From Nitrosomonas ureae (GTDB lineage: Bacteria; Pseudomonadota; Gammaproteobacteria; Burkholderiales; Nitrosomonadaceae), in assembly GCF_900206265.1 (NCBI RefSeq), contig NZ_LT907782.1:2418001-2482000 (forward strand): 64,000 bases of DNA, in the 5' to 3' direction. Positions 16,055-26,172 of the stretch are shown here, piece after piece. A program made the position numbers and the translations under genes. Every line of letters begins with the position of its first letter. Position 1 is the first letter of the stretch. The notes beneath the pieces are model-generated. The model ran no database searches. It had not been told where the DNA came from and was given only the letters and a program-made list of their open reading frames with translations.

Positions 16055-18328
16055 TTACTTGGCTTCAATTTGAATGGTTGAATTCCATGAATCGACTGGC
16101 GGGACGGATTCGTTTTTCTTGCAGAGGTTTAAAAAAAACTTTGAGGGACCATCTTCTGGAATCATATCCAGGATTTTATACAAGCTATCACAAGCTTCAG
16201 TCCATTGTTGATCCTGGTAAGCCTTTAACGCACAGGAAAATGTTTCACACAGCCACAACTGCATCTGACTGGCTGATTGTTTGTGTGCGATAAGCTCGAA
16301 CAGGTTAACCGGTGTGGATTTTCCGGTTAGCAGAAAATCTCCCAATGGGCGAATCAGAAATTCGTCCAAGCCCGTGATCACCTGGCCCGATACCAATAAC
16401 CGGGTACCCAGATATTTATTGACCCCCTGAATGCGACTGGTGGTATTGACGATATCTCCGACCGCACGGTATTCAAAATGATGCAGCGCGCCAATGTTGC
16501 CCAGTAACATTTCACCAAAGTGCAATCCCATGCGGGTAGGTAAGTGTGGCTGGTTAGGGGTATGATTAAAACGTTCAATGGCGGCAGCGATATCCAGGCA
16601 AGCAAGACAAGCATCTCTGCGCAAATCTGAGCTGGCCGAAGTTTTGGCCCATATGGCCAACATGGCATCACCTACCACATCCGATACCGTTCCATTATGC
16701 TGCTTCACGGGCTCAAATAAAACAGCATAATAGTTATTCATCAATTGGCCGAGCTGCTGCGGCTCCATCTTTTCTGCCAGTGCAGTATAGGCTTCTGCAT
16801 CAGTAGCAAGGCAGGCGCCATACACGAGTTGATTATTCAATGCCATGGCCCCTGAGTTTCTAACAATATCATTGACCACGCGATCAGGGAGAAAATAACC
16901 AAAAGCTTTTTTTAGTTGCTGGCTTTCAAGTTTTTCTTCGTCATATTTGAGTGTTATTGCCCCAAAGAAGGCCAGGGGCAGTTGCAGAAAAACCGGATTG
17001 ATAAGAGGTAGCCAGACACTGATTTCTTTAAAGAAATAATAGACGCTGCCTGCATAAAGAAAAATCAGCACAAAACTGGCCACGACAGCGCTTTGATTAG
17101 GTAAGAGCATAAAAACGATACCCAATCCAAGGCCTAATACAAATAAAATGCCTAAGCTACCCATGAGCGGGAAAGGTCTGACCGGTTTGTTTTCCAGCAA
17201 ATTCGCAAATGCCGTAGCCGCTATTTCGACGCCGCTAATATAAAGTCCATCGGGATTTGAGAAAACAGTGTGATAATCATCGCGAACAATGTCCTGTTCC
17301 GGTTGAGTAGCCGCAGAAAAGCCGACAAATACTACTTTATTCTGAAAATTCACTGGCCGGGATTGTCCAGAGGTCTCATTTTCGTCAGGATATAAAGCTT
17401 GGTGATAGGGTATGGTTCTGATGCTGCGAGGCGGGCCATAAAAATTCAAATAACGAGTGTCGTTTCCGGAATATGTATTCAGAAGTGCGAGCAGCGTATT
17501 TCTTTGAGTGGAATTCAGATTTGCATCGCGATTGAGCTCAGTCTTCAGGCGGTGGGCGAGGTCGGTTTCATTTAGAAAGAGATCGCGCAGTGTAAAAATT
17601 AAATCTTCAATATCCGCTGCCTCTTTATGAGTGGGCAGCTGTGCTGCATAAGCTGGATTAACAGTGCGTAATAACCGGATGAAATCTTTATACAGCGGCA
17701 GCGCAAAAATTTGCAGAACGACAGTAGGGATCGTGGGCATGTCGCCGGCATCGGGTTTGAAAACCCAATAATGATTGACCCTCTCTTTCTTAGGTAAAGG
17801 AAAAGGCGCATGAGCCTGGACGGCATCAGCAATAAGCGGCAGCAGCGGCATAGGCCCTTCCTTAACCATCCGAGTATAATTTTTCTCCTTTGCATCCGTG
17901 GAAAGCGCGGTATCTTCATAGACTAATCTTTCCACCAGCACGATGTTGCCTGCTGTTTTCATGCTAAGCGCCAGCTTATGATCGTATGCCACTATTGCGC
18001 TGGGTGTATCAAAAATAAGATCAAATACAATGGTGCGCGCGCCAGCTTGAGTCAATTGCTCGATGAGCCGTGCATGCAATTCGCGCGGCCATAATTGTGG
18101 GGTCATCGGTAAATTAAACCTGGAAGCAGAAGGTTGATCAATGGCAACGACGACGACGTTGTCCGGCGCTACAACAGCTCCACGTAAATGAAACAACCAG
18201 TACAAACCAAATTTCTCTTCCATCCATAATCCTGCAGGAGACAGATGAACAATGACTCCTGTCAAGCCGATAACAATGCCGAGAAGAAGGTGCTTAAGCC
18301 ATCGGGGCATGTTTATTTTTTCAAGCAT
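16055..18328 (-). CDS. CHASE2-domain adenylate/guanylate cyclase
   Basis: 757 residues. An N-terminal membrane segment at ~12-30 is followed by a periplasmic CHASE2 sensor domain at ~40-385 ('DNVVVVAIDQPSASRF', 'RTIVFDLIFD', 'FQNKVVFVGFSAATQPEQD'). Three closely spaced membrane helices lie at ~390-460. A class III nucleotide cyclase domain occupies ~490-670. The metal-binding aspartates are in 'ACLATDAEAYTALAEKM' and 'DVVGDAMLAIW', and 'YRAVGDIVNTTSRIQG' is conserved, so the domain looks active. The product would be cAMP or cGMP; substrate residues do not settle which. Being upstream of the two FecR-TPR-barrel genes, it may sense an envelope signal tied to them (inference). Confidence 0.88.
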   Translation of the reverse strand: MLEKINMPRWLKHLLLGIVIGLTGVIVHLSPAGLWMEEKFGLYWLFHLRGAVVAPDNVVVVAIDQPSASRFNLPMTPQLWPRELHARLIEQLTQAGARTIVFDLIFDTPSAIVAYDHKLALSMKTAGNIVLVERLVYEDTALSTDAKEKNYTRMVKEGPMPLLPLIADAVQAHAPFPLPKKERVNHYWVFKPDAGDMPTIPTVVLQIFALPLYKDFIRLLRTVNPAYAAQLPTHKEAADIEDLIFTLRDLFLNETDLAHRLKTELNRDANLNSTQRNTLLALLNTYSGNDTRYLNFYGPPRSIRTIPYHQALYPDENETSGQSRPVNFQNKVVFVGFSAATQPEQDIVRDDYHTVFSNPDGLYISGVEIAATAFANLLENKPVRPFPLMGSLGILFVLGLGLGIVFMLLPNQSAVVASFVLIFLYAGSVYYFFKEISVWLPLINPVFLQLPLAFFGAITLKYDEEKLESQQLKKAFGYFLPDRVVNDIVRNSGAMALNNQLVYGACLATDAEAYTALAEKMEPQQLGQLMNNYYAVLFEPVKQHNGTVSDVVGDAMLAIWAKTSASSDLRRDACLACLDIAAAIERFNHTPNQPHLPTRMGLHFGEMLLGNIGALHHFEYRAVGDIVNTTSRIQGVNKYLGTRLLVSGQVITGLDEFLIRPLGDFLLTGKSTPVNLFELIAHKQSASQMQLWLCETFSCALKAYQDQQWTEACDSLYKILDMIPEDGPSKFFLNLCKKNESVPPVDSWNSTIQIEAK

Positions 18329-18356
18329 AAGCTGAGGGCAGTATCAATGTAAGAGT

Positions 18357-19367
18357 TTAGTCCAATAAATGTTCGCCTAGCAGGAGTGTGATAAATTTTT
18401 CCCGCGTGGCACGGGATGAGTCGCGATAAAGCATATATTTTGCGTGCTGGTCCGGTTGTTCTGGATTGATCTCGATACCCCAGAGCGGTGCCAGCGTCAT
18501 CGGTAAATTCGAATAGCGTACATCAACGAGCACATTGGGTTGCTCCGGACGAATTGCCAGAAGTCCGGCAGAAAAATGACTGAAACGTGCAACATCCTGC
18601 GCCAGTACCGAAGCGGGTGGCAGTGTGCTCAAATCACGTTCCAAAACAAATTTTGCAATAGATTCGCCTGGATAAATGCGCGGCTTGGAAAATAGGCCGA
18701 CACGAATTGCATCGACGTATAATTTGCCTTCAGACTCGTAGATTGAGCGCCATAGCAGTAAATTGGCCAGTGTTGGTTTTACCAGTAATTGTTCTGCTTG
18801 TTGTCCTCTTGCCGCAATCATTGATTCGGCGACAGTTTCTGCGCGCTGCAACTGCATCCAGCCGAACGATAAATAGACCGCCGCGAGTAGCAATCCGATG
18901 CGGGCTGCTGTATGGCTGTATTTCCGGTACGCCATTACTCCGGCGATCAGCAGAATCAGAGTGAAAGCCGGGTCCACGACCGAAATAATACTTAATGCCA
19001 TGCGCTCATCGCTCAATGGCCATAACAGATGCGTGCCGTAACTGGTGAACGCATCCAGTACGCCACTTAAACAATATCCGAGAAAAGTGAATAGATACAA
19101 ACGGCCAAAAGCCAAGCGCTGGCGCAAAAATGGCCATAACAGAAGCGCTACAATCAAGGCACCCAGCGGCACGAAAAACAGGGAATGGGTAAAATGGCGA
19201 TGAAATTCGATATTTAGCAGGGGATCATTCTCAGACTGAATCAGAATATCAACATCAGCAGCAATACCCGCCAGAAAACCGATACCGGTTGCCATGCGCG
19301 TTTCCTGTTGTTGGGCGCCCGATTGCGCCATCGTGGCACCCAGCAATCCTTGAGTTATTAAATCCAT
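18357..19367 (-). CDS. YdjM-like membrane-bound metal-dependent hydrolase (DUF457)
   Basis: 336 residues. The N-terminal signature 'MDLITQGLLGATMAQSGA' is followed by 'AGIAADVDILI' and a histidine motif 'HRHFTHSLFFVPLG', as in the YdjM/DUF457 family of inner-membrane proteins labelled as putative metal-dependent hydrolases. About five membrane helices lie between residues 50 and 165. The C-terminal ~170 residues are soluble. E. coli YdjM is a LexA-controlled membrane protein; its reaction is unknown. It is 28 bases upstream of the CHASE2 cyclase gene, so co-transcription is likely. Confidence 0.82.
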   Translation of the reverse strand: MDLITQGLLGATMAQSGAQQQETRMATGIGFLAGIAADVDILIQSENDPLLNIEFHRHFTHSLFFVPLGALIVALLLWPFLRQRLAFGRLYLFTFLGYCLSGVLDAFTSYGTHLLWPLSDERMALSIISVVDPAFTLILLIAGVMAYRKYSHTAARIGLLLAAVYLSFGWMQLQRAETVAESMIAARGQQAEQLLVKPTLANLLLWRSIYESEGKLYVDAIRVGLFSKPRIYPGESIAKFVLERDLSTLPPASVLAQDVARFSHFSAGLLAIRPEQPNVLVDVRYSNLPMTLAPLWGIEINPEQPDQHAKYMLYRDSSRATREKFITLLLGEHLLD

Positions 19368-19730
19368 AGTGTTAGAAGCTGTGAGGAAACAAACGTTACT
19401 TCACAAATAAATGTAAATTGATTGAATAAATAAAATATTTTCCAGGCATAGGGATTCATTTGCCTGGACCCTCTACGGTAAAGCAGAAGCCGATTAATGA
19501 TCAATCAGAATCCGGAATTACGAGATAGGTTTTTAAGATGACCTTTTCGGATGCAAAGATGATATCAGTTTCTTTCCTTTTCGAATGGTTTTGTAGCTAA
19601 TCAATCACAACGACAACGGGAGGTTTCTTTTCTGTGAGTGAAATGTCGGTTAACGGCGCAATGTAAGGAGCGCAGCGGAGGCATGTAATTCATTGATGAA
19701 AAATTCGTTATGACACGCCAGTGATTTTGA
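19368..19730. other. 363-base gap between the YdjM-like gene and lactate permease gene
   Basis: No ORF with a convincing start was found. The gap contains a 7-bp perfect inverted repeat, CCAGGCA/TGCCTGG, at 19442-19448 and 19461-19467, which could form a stem-loop on the leftward transcript. Promoters for the leftward CHASE2 locus are expected here but no clear -35/-10 pair is seen. Confidence 0.5.
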
Positions 19731-21425
19731 TCACCGGAGTGGATCGGTGATACCTACGGCGTGGATTGCGATCAATGTGATGATGCCAACGGTAATCAAA
19801 TAATACAACGTCGGAATAATGGTCATGCGAATGATGCGTCCTTCGTATCCTAACAAGCCGACTATGGCGGATGCTGCAACTACATTGTGGATGGCAATCA
19901 TGTTACCGGCAGCGGCGCCAACCGCTTGTACGGAGACCAGTAAGGCACTGGATACACCGATCAATTGCGCAGTATCGAACTGAAATTGCGCCATCATCAG
20001 ATTGGATACGGTGTTGGAACCGGCGATAAATGCACCCAGCGCACCCACTGATGGAGCAAAGAACGGATAAATGTCTCCCATGCTGCTGGCAACCCACTGT
20101 GCCATCACTTGCGGCATGGCGGGCAGATTGGTCAGATTGACGCCGGAATTGATCAGAATACGCACCATCGGTATGGTGAAAATCAATACAAAACCGGCTC
20201 CGAGCAAGGTACGCGATGATTCCGCGACCGCAGCTTTGAGCGTGCTGAATTGCATGCGATGCAGAAAGAATGTCACCAAGACCACGAACATCATAATGCT
20301 TCCGGACAAATACAAGAATGGGATACTTCCGGAAATATCCTTTTCATTCAGTATATCAGTCCAATTCAATGTCAGATGATAGCTCAAGAACGTTTTTACG
20401 TCCGTGTTAATCCGCGATAGCATCAGCAAGGTTGCTAGCAGTGCGTAGGGCAACCAGGCCGACATAATTGTAATTGTCGATTTTGCAGTTAAATTTTCCA
20501 ACTGGATTTCGACGCTGCCGATCCATTCCTCCGGCCAATCTTTGGCGGCAGGAAAATCCCAGTGTTTTTTGGGTGCCAGGAAGCCGACGCGAGTGGCAGG
20601 TACGACAATGACTAATCCGATCAGCGCGCCGACAATCGATGGAAATTCCGGCCCTAGGAATATGCCGGCCAGAGCATACGGTACGATGAATGCGAGCCCG
20701 GAAAAAATGGCGAAAGGTGCGATCGCGAACCCTTCCGACCAAGATCGGTTGCGTCCAAAAAAACGCGTCACCATCATGCACATCAGCAGCGGCATCAATA
20801 CACCGGCTATGGCGTGGATTATGGCAACCTCACATGTAATCAGGAGATAAAAATCTTCCCAAGCTGAACCTGACTCGGTTAATTGCCCGCTGATGTTTGT
20901 CTTGTCCAATCCACCCGTTACACCCACAACAATCGGTGTGCCTGCGGCGCCGAATGATACCGGGGTGGATTGCACCATCATACCCGCCATGACTGCCGCC
21001 AGCGCCGGGAAGCCCAGAGCAATCAGCAAAGGCGCCACTATGGCTGCCGGCGTGCCGAATCCTGAAGCACCTTCGATAAAACAACCGAATAACCAAGCGA
21101 CGATAATCACCTGCACTCGGCGATCGGGACTGATATTAGAGAAACCGCGCCGGATCGTAGTAATGGCACCGGAATGCTTCAATGTATTAAGCAAGAGAAT
21201 GGCGCCAAAAATGATCCACAAAATGGATCCTGTCAAAATCAAGCCTTGCAGGGTGGATGCGATTACTCGATTGAAGGGCATTTCCCAGACAACCAATGCA
21301 ATCATAACGGTTATGATAAATGTCAGCGGCATGGCGCGCCGTGCGGGCCAGTTGAATCCCACCAGTAGCGTCGCAGCCAATAGGAGCGGCAAGAACGCTA
21401 GAAATGAAAGCAAAGATTGGGTCAT
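19731..21425 (-). CDS. lldP: L-lactate permease family transporter
   Basis: 564 residues with about 13 membrane helices. It matches the LctP/LldP family: '[20 protein letters not shown]' near residue 115, '[20 protein letters not shown]' near 150 and the C-terminal '[17 protein letters not shown]' and '[20 protein letters not shown]'. These transporters move L-lactate, D-lactate or glycolate with protons. In an autotroph, glycolate made by RuBisCO oxygenation is a plausible substrate (inference). The family length is normal and no break is seen. No lactate dehydrogenase gene is adjacent. Confidence 0.88.
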   Translation of the reverse strand: MTQSLLSFLAFLPLLLAATLLVGFNWPARRAMPLTFIITVMIALVVWEMPFNRVIASTLQGLILTGSILWIIFGAILLLNTLKHSGAITTIRRGFSNISPDRRVQVIIVAWLFGCFIEGASGFGTPAAIVAPLLIALGFPALAAVMAGMMVQSTPVSFGAAGTPIVVGVTGGLDKTNISGQLTESGSAWEDFYLLITCEVAIIHAIAGVLMPLLMCMMVTRFFGRNRSWSEGFAIAPFAIFSGLAFIVPYALAGIFLGPEFPSIVGALIGLVIVVPATRVGFLAPKKHWDFPAAKDWPEEWIGSVEIQLENLTAKSTITIMSAWLPYALLATLLMLSRINTDVKTFLSYHLTLNWTDILNEKDISGSIPFLYLSGSIMMFVVLVTFFLHRMQFSTLKAAVAESSRTLLGAGFVLIFTIPMVRILINSGVNLTNLPAMPQVMAQWVASSMGDIYPFFAPSVGALGAFIAGSNTVSNLMMAQFQFDTAQLIGVSSALLVSVQAVGAAAGNMIAIHNVVAASAIVGLLGYEGRIIRMTIIPTLYYLITVGIITLIAIHAVGITDPLR

Positions 21426-21698
21426 GGCATTTTTTCAGTTTAAGAATGCAGGATAATTCCAGGGATTCATTCAGCATCCATTGCTATTTATCATGCATTC
21501 ATTCTGAAATTCCGATTTCTGCGATGCAGTATTTACCGTGGCGGGAGGGGACTTGTTTTCAAGCCGATCCCGATGCTGACTCCATGAGGTTATTGTGCCG
21601 AGATGATGAAAGTGCATTAGCCTGAACTATTCAGCAGGTATGGGCAAAGACACATGACGCGGAACAATTGATTGTGATCCGGGTTTAAGCAGGATTCC

Positions 21699-21929
21699 CT
21701 ACCGCTTTTTGAGTATGAAGATGAATTCACCGGTGGTTTGTGTCATAGACAATAATTCATTTCCTGTTTGCTCGGAAAAAACCTGAAAATCAATCAAAGA
21801 CCCCGGGTCGGTGGCAACGATTCTCAGTGTTTGTCCGCTGATCATGCCAGCCAGCGATTGTTTGGTGCGTAAAATAGGCAAAGGGCAAACCAAGCCACGC
21901 GCATCCAGCTCCTTGTCAATGTTCTCCAT
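21699..21929 (-). CDS. TusA-family sulfur-carrier protein
   Basis: 76 residues. 'ELDARGLVCPLPILRTKQSL' carries the CPxP motif with the sulfur-accepting cysteine at residue 15, followed by 'GQTLRIVATDPGSLIDF'. This is the usual alpha-beta fold of TusA/SirA/YeeD proteins, which pass persulfide sulfur to tRNA modification or sulfur metabolism. It is a single gene with a 270-base gap to the permease and no dsr or tus partners nearby, so the recipient is unknown. The length is normal for the family. Confidence 0.87.
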   Translation of the reverse strand: MENIDKELDARGLVCPLPILRTKQSLAGMISGQTLRIVATDPGSLIDFQVFSEQTGNELLSMTQTTGEFIFILKKR

Positions 21930-22002
21930 ATTTCAATAATATAAATTTGCTGCTACCAACTTTGTTTTAACCAAGTATTTTCGGTGAAAAAGAAATTTCA
22001 AA

Positions 22003-22020
22003 GCTCTTGGGCCCAAGAGC
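22003..22020 (-). terminator. Probable terminator after the OprP-type porin gene
   Basis: GCTCTTGGGCCCAAGAGC is a perfect 18-base palindrome, 44 bases beyond the porin stop. On the minus strand it is followed by a T-rich stretch (TTTGAAATTTCTTTTT). Confidence 0.5.
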
Positions 22021-22063
22021 GGTATTTCGATCCGCTGTTTTTTATATTTCAGTCAGTTGGTGG

Positions 22064-23395
22064 TTAGAACGCGACCTGCATGCGTGAGAATAAGATTTTT
22101 TCTGTAGGTCGATCGAATCTGCCGGTTGCGCCGTGAGTAAAATGCGTCTGATTGTAACTTAATTGAAGCTTAATGTTGTGGTTGAGATACCAATTAATGC
22201 CTACCCCAAAATCCTGAGCCCTGCTGACTGAACGATCCGGGTTAAACAAGCCATGTGTAAAGGCCTTGGCGTCAAGGTTAAGTTCTGAGTATCGTGTGAC
22301 TAATTGTATGGCACCTATTGCATTGAGATTTTCAAATGTTACCGGATTGTGGGGTTGCACCCTGCGGAATGAAGCATCACCATTAAAAATAATCCACGAG
22401 ATTTGTACCTGGAAAGCATCATTGGCGACTTTATCACTTGTTGTTCCAATCTTGATTTTTTGTTGGGAAATTGTATATTCCGCCATGATTCCAAATGGGC
22501 CGGAGTGATAATAAAGCTGCGGACCAATCCGCTCCCGGCTGCCACTGGCAAAAGCATCTTGTGTGTACGATGCAATCAACTGTTGGCCCGGCGATATAAA
22601 GGTTGGCAAGTTTGCATGGCCTGATTGCGTGCTGCCATATTGTGTTCCATAACTATAGGCAATACCTAATCCCAGCCCCTGGAGAAGTTCGGTTTGCGCA
22701 TGTTTTAGCGGATGGGAAAACAGGCGTGCAACAAAATCGATGCCGCTGTTGTTCGAATTAATGACGTTATCGCGAATTCCTGAGCCGTTATCAACATTCC
22801 CGTTAAATATACCGATCTGATATTCGATGGTATCCCAAAGAATATTGCCAAAAACTTGCACGCCAATTTCTCGATTAGGTGCCAGATTGGTGGGGAAAGC
22901 CCGTTCATTTAAGGCTAATGCAGTTGCTGACTGCAAGCGCTCCAGTCCGAAAGGAGACTTGAACTTGCCGACGCGAAGGTTGAATGGCTTGATGTAATTG
23001 CTTTCAAAAAAGGCATCCAAAATTCCCGGACTCGACTCCAAATTGGGCATAACGTAAAAACTGTAAATTTTACCAAACCTGATTTCAAACACGGGTCGAA
23101 TACGGCGCAAGGTAAAAGAATCGTTGCCTGGCTCGCTTACATCATTAAAGAAGGTATGTGAATCAGCCTGGATAAACCCTCCTAAGCGTATTTCATTTCT
23201 ATCTTCATTCCATCGATAGCTCGCTCCAGAATCAGTAAAGAATAATCCTGCTTTTCTTTTATTATCTTTATGAAATTTTTTTATACTCGATTTTTGTGAC
23301 CGATCTGGAATATCTTCTTGCGCATAAGCAAGGGAATTTACATAAAAAACATAGGTTGTGGCAATTAATGCACTTTTTAATCCGAAAATTTTCAT
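22064..23395 (-). CDS. OprP/OprO-type outer-membrane porin
   Basis: 443 residues. It starts with a signal peptide ('SALIATTYVFYVNSLAYA', cleavage about residue 25). The mature part has the phosphate-selective porin pattern: 'EIRLGGFIQADSHTFFND', 'FTLRRIRPVFEIRFGKIYSF', 'LRVGKFKSPFGLERLQSA' and 'PNREIGVQVFGNILWDTIEY'. It ends in alternating beta strands and a terminal phenylalanine. Such 16-stranded trimeric porins pass phosphate or polyphosphate in Pseudomonas; others in the family have broader anion selectivity. No pst/pho genes are beside it. The 5' leader has a perfect hairpin at 23441-23460. Confidence 0.85.
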   Translation of the reverse strand: MKIFGLKSALIATTYVFYVNSLAYAQEDIPDRSQKSSIKKFHKDNKRKAGLFFTDSGASYRWNEDRNEIRLGGFIQADSHTFFNDVSEPGNDSFTLRRIRPVFEIRFGKIYSFYVMPNLESSPGILDAFFESNYIKPFNLRVGKFKSPFGLERLQSATALALNERAFPTNLAPNREIGVQVFGNILWDTIEYQIGIFNGNVDNGSGIRDNVINSNNSGIDFVARLFSHPLKHAQTELLQGLGLGIAYSYGTQYGSTQSGHANLPTFISPGQQLIASYTQDAFASGSRERIGPQLYYHSGPFGIMAEYTISQQKIKIGTTSDKVANDAFQVQISWIIFNGDASFRRVQPHNPVTFENLNAIGAIQLVTRYSELNLDAKAFTHGLFNPDRSVSRAQDFGVGINWYLNHNIKLQLSYNQTHFTHGATGRFDRPTEKILFSRMQVAF

Positions 23396-23910
23396 CGTTA
23401 GACGCCCATATAGAGAGGTAATGTGGCACCCTTGGTGATCGGGTATTTGTAGAAATACCCATGCTTATTGGGTTTGGATGGAAGATATAGAAATTTTCTT
23501 CGCACTATTGCAACTAACGGGAAAGGAATCGATAGAAAGAAAGGTATTCTTGTGGTAGATCTTTGGAAAATAGGCTGCACCATCTCATCATACAGGGTGA
23601 AATGGAATTGAATAGGTCGCTTTATCCAGGCCCTGTTTCGAGATCATCAGTAAAAATACGTAGATTACTGCAAGAACAGATTTTAAATCGCTATTACATG
23701 GAAGAAAATAATTTCGCATATGCCTTGCGAGGTCTTTGAAGAATCTGCAGAAATCTCCTTATGAAACGGATTAGGTAAAAGGTGGGAAGCTATTGTTTTT
23801 ATGAGGATAGAGTGATGCGCAGAGAGCATTTTTTAGATATCTGGTCAATAGAGTATGGAAAATGGTTGCCATTCCATAAATGTTAAATATGGTTGCTTAT
23901 TTGAGGCATG
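23396..23910. other. 515-base gap between the porin and GGDEF/EAL genes
   Basis: No ORF with a ribosome site was accepted. The porin-proximal part holds the inverted repeat GGGTATTT-GTAG-AAATACCC (23441-23460), which would sit in the porin mRNA leader about 45 bases before its ATG. The remainder is AT-rich with no clear structure. Confidence 0.5.
23441..23460 (-). promoter_or_regulatory. Perfect hairpin in the porin mRNA leader
   Basis: GGGTATTT-GTAG-AAATACCC forms an 8-bp perfect stem, 46 bases upstream of the porin ATG. It could be an operator or mRNA-stability element. Confidence 0.35.
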
Positions 23911-26172
23911 CTAATTTATCGAGGCATTTTGTTGGAGAAATACTTCAAAGTCTTCTGTAGTCAAAGGTTTGCTAAAAAAATAACCTTGTCCGTAATCACA
24001 GCCCATGGCAATTAAAAGTTGTTTCTGCGAATCTGTTTCCACGTCTTCAGCGATGACTTTCATACCCAAACGATGCGCCATGGTAATCACCGCCTCGCAT
24101 AAGATTCTATCGTTAGATCGGCTGTCCAGATTAGAAATGAATGATTGGTCGATCTTGAGATAGTCAATATCGAATTTTTTTAAATAAGAAAGCGATGAAT
24201 AACCTGTGCCAAAATCATCAATAGCGACTTGCACACCGGCATCACGGAAATTTAACAGTTGTTTCACTACCAATTCATGGATATCTAACAGCAAGTTTTC
24301 AGTAATCTCAACGATGATGCTGTGGCCGTCTAATTTTTGCTCATGCAAGTGATTCACCCAATCACTCATTTTACTGATAAATTGTTTGGGTGATTTATTG
24401 ATACTAATTTGAAAATTAGTATTGTAATTGGCTTGCCATGCGGCTACTTGGTTGACAGCTTGTTTGAATACCCAATCGCCTATTTCAGAAATCAGATTGG
24501 ATTCTTCCGCGATGGAAATAAATTCTACCGGAGCGACCGTTCCTCGTTCGGGATGCTGCCAGCGTATTAATGCCTCGGCTTTGTGGATACTACCGGTTGC
24601 CAGTTTTACAATGGGTTGATACATTAAGAATAGTTGCTGCTCTCTTAATGCATGGCGCAATTCGTAGGCGATTCTGGAGCGGGTTTCTGTTGCCTTGCGC
24701 ATATTGGAAGTGAAATAGCTGCAGCAATTGCGACCGTTATTTTTTGCGGCATACATGGCTTGATCAGCATTCTTCATCAGTATTTCCGCGCTACTGGCAT
24801 CAGCAGGGAAAAATGTCACACCAATACTCGCAGTGACATAAGCTAGCTTTGCATTCAGATGAAATGGCTTCGTCAATTCCAGTAAAATCATCTGAATGAT
24901 TCTTTCGGCACAGTGCTGATCATTAATTCCGTTCAGGATAATAGTGAATTCATCGCCCCCCAGGCGTGCAACCGTATCGGTTTCACGAACGCAGCCCTTA
25001 AGCCGCTTAGCTGCTTCTACCAGCAGAGCATCGCCAACACTGTGCCCGAATGAATCATTGACTTCTTTGAAACGATCGAGATCGATAAACAGTACCGCCA
25101 ACAACATTCCTGTACGGGCGACATTCTTAATGTCATGACTTAGACGGTCATAAAACATATTGCGGTTGGGCAAACCGGTCAATGAATCATAGTTTGCTTG
25201 CCGCCATATAATTTCATCCGATTTTTTCTTATCAGTGATATTAGAAAAATTAATGAGGTAGTAGCAGATCGAGCCTTTCTTACTTAGTACCGAGCTAATG
25301 TTTAACCATGCCGGATATTCTCGTCCGTATTTGTGCCTATTCCATACTTCGCCTTGCCAATGGCCGGACTGTTTAACACTTAACCAGATCTTTTGAAAAA
25401 ATTTAGTGCTGTGCCTAATCGATGTTACGATTGATGTAGGTTTGCCGATTACTTCTTCCCCGGTAAAGCCGGTTATGATATGCAGCGCTTTGTTAATGGA
25501 GATGATAATCTTATTCGCATCGGCAATCATAATTGCCTCGGTACTATTTTCAAAGACTTTACTGGAAAGATATAACTGTTCATTAATTTTTTGTTGTTCT
25601 AATGCAATTCCAATGATGAACGATCCGATCTTCAACAGCTCGCGGTGAAACGCACTGGGTAAGCGATGCTCAAAACTGGAGAGCGCAAATGAGCCAATGC
25701 ACTCGCCGCCTTTGCTGCGTACTGGAATGGACCAGCATGAAAGAATATTAAAATCGATAGCTATTTTTCGGATGCTTTGCCAACGTGGGTCATCGATTGT
25801 ACTTTCTATATACACTGCCTCCTGACGAAAAACGGCATTACCGCAAGACCCCGCTTCCGGACCAGGACGCAATCCGTTGAGCTGTGTTATGCATTCTGCA
25901 GGAATACTGGGGGCTGCAAATACATTCATGCATTGCTTGTCTCTGTCCAGTAACATGACGGATGCAACCGCATTTTCCAGAAGTTGCTCTATCAGTAGGC
26001 ATATTTTTTCGCAAATCTCTTTATAATCATTGCCTAATACAATTAACTCAAGAATCTCTTGCTGGAACTGGAGAATCTTGCTTTGCTCAACATTGGTGAG
26101 ATCAAAGCAATCCGGTAGAGTAGAAATGGGTTGAGTTATATCCTTATTCACAGCGTTATATTCTCCACTCAT
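23911..26172 (-). CDS. GAF-PAS-GGDEF-EAL cyclic-di-GMP enzyme
   Basis: 753 residues, no membrane segment. Order: GAF domain at ~40-195 ('GNDYKEICEKICLLIEQLL', 'AGSCGNAVFRQEAVYI'); PAS at ~200-320 ('STEAIMIADANKIIISINKA', 'EVWNRHKYGREYPAWLNISS'); GGDEF at ~325-490 with the active motif in 'VARLGGDEFTIIL'; EAL at ~500-745 with 'KAEALIRWQHPERG' and 'IDDFGTGYSSLSYLKKFDID'. Both catalytic signatures are intact, so it could make and break c-di-GMP, with the GAF and PAS parts sensing a ligand or redox state. It is monocistronic. Confidence 0.92.
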   Translation of the reverse strand: MSGEYNAVNKDITQPISTLPDCFDLTNVEQSKILQFQQEILELIVLGNDYKEICEKICLLIEQLLENAVASVMLLDRDKQCMNVFAAPSIPAECITQLNGLRPGPEAGSCGNAVFRQEAVYIESTIDDPRWQSIRKIAIDFNILSCWSIPVRSKGGECIGSFALSSFEHRLPSAFHRELLKIGSFIIGIALEQQKINEQLYLSSKVFENSTEAIMIADANKIIISINKALHIITGFTGEEVIGKPTSIVTSIRHSTKFFQKIWLSVKQSGHWQGEVWNRHKYGREYPAWLNISSVLSKKGSICYYLINFSNITDKKKSDEIIWRQANYDSLTGLPNRNMFYDRLSHDIKNVARTGMLLAVLFIDLDRFKEVNDSFGHSVGDALLVEAAKRLKGCVRETDTVARLGGDEFTIILNGINDQHCAERIIQMILLELTKPFHLNAKLAYVTASIGVTFFPADASSAEILMKNADQAMYAAKNNGRNCCSYFTSNMRKATETRSRIAYELRHALREQQLFLMYQPIVKLATGSIHKAEALIRWQHPERGTVAPVEFISIAEESNLISEIGDWVFKQAVNQVAAWQANYNTNFQISINKSPKQFISKMSDWVNHLHEQKLDGHSIIVEITENLLLDIHELVVKQLLNFRDAGVQVAIDDFGTGYSSLSYLKKFDIDYLKIDQSFISNLDSRSNDRILCEAVITMAHRLGMKVIAEDVETDSQKQLLIAMGCDYGQGYFFSKPLTTEDFEVFLQQNASIN

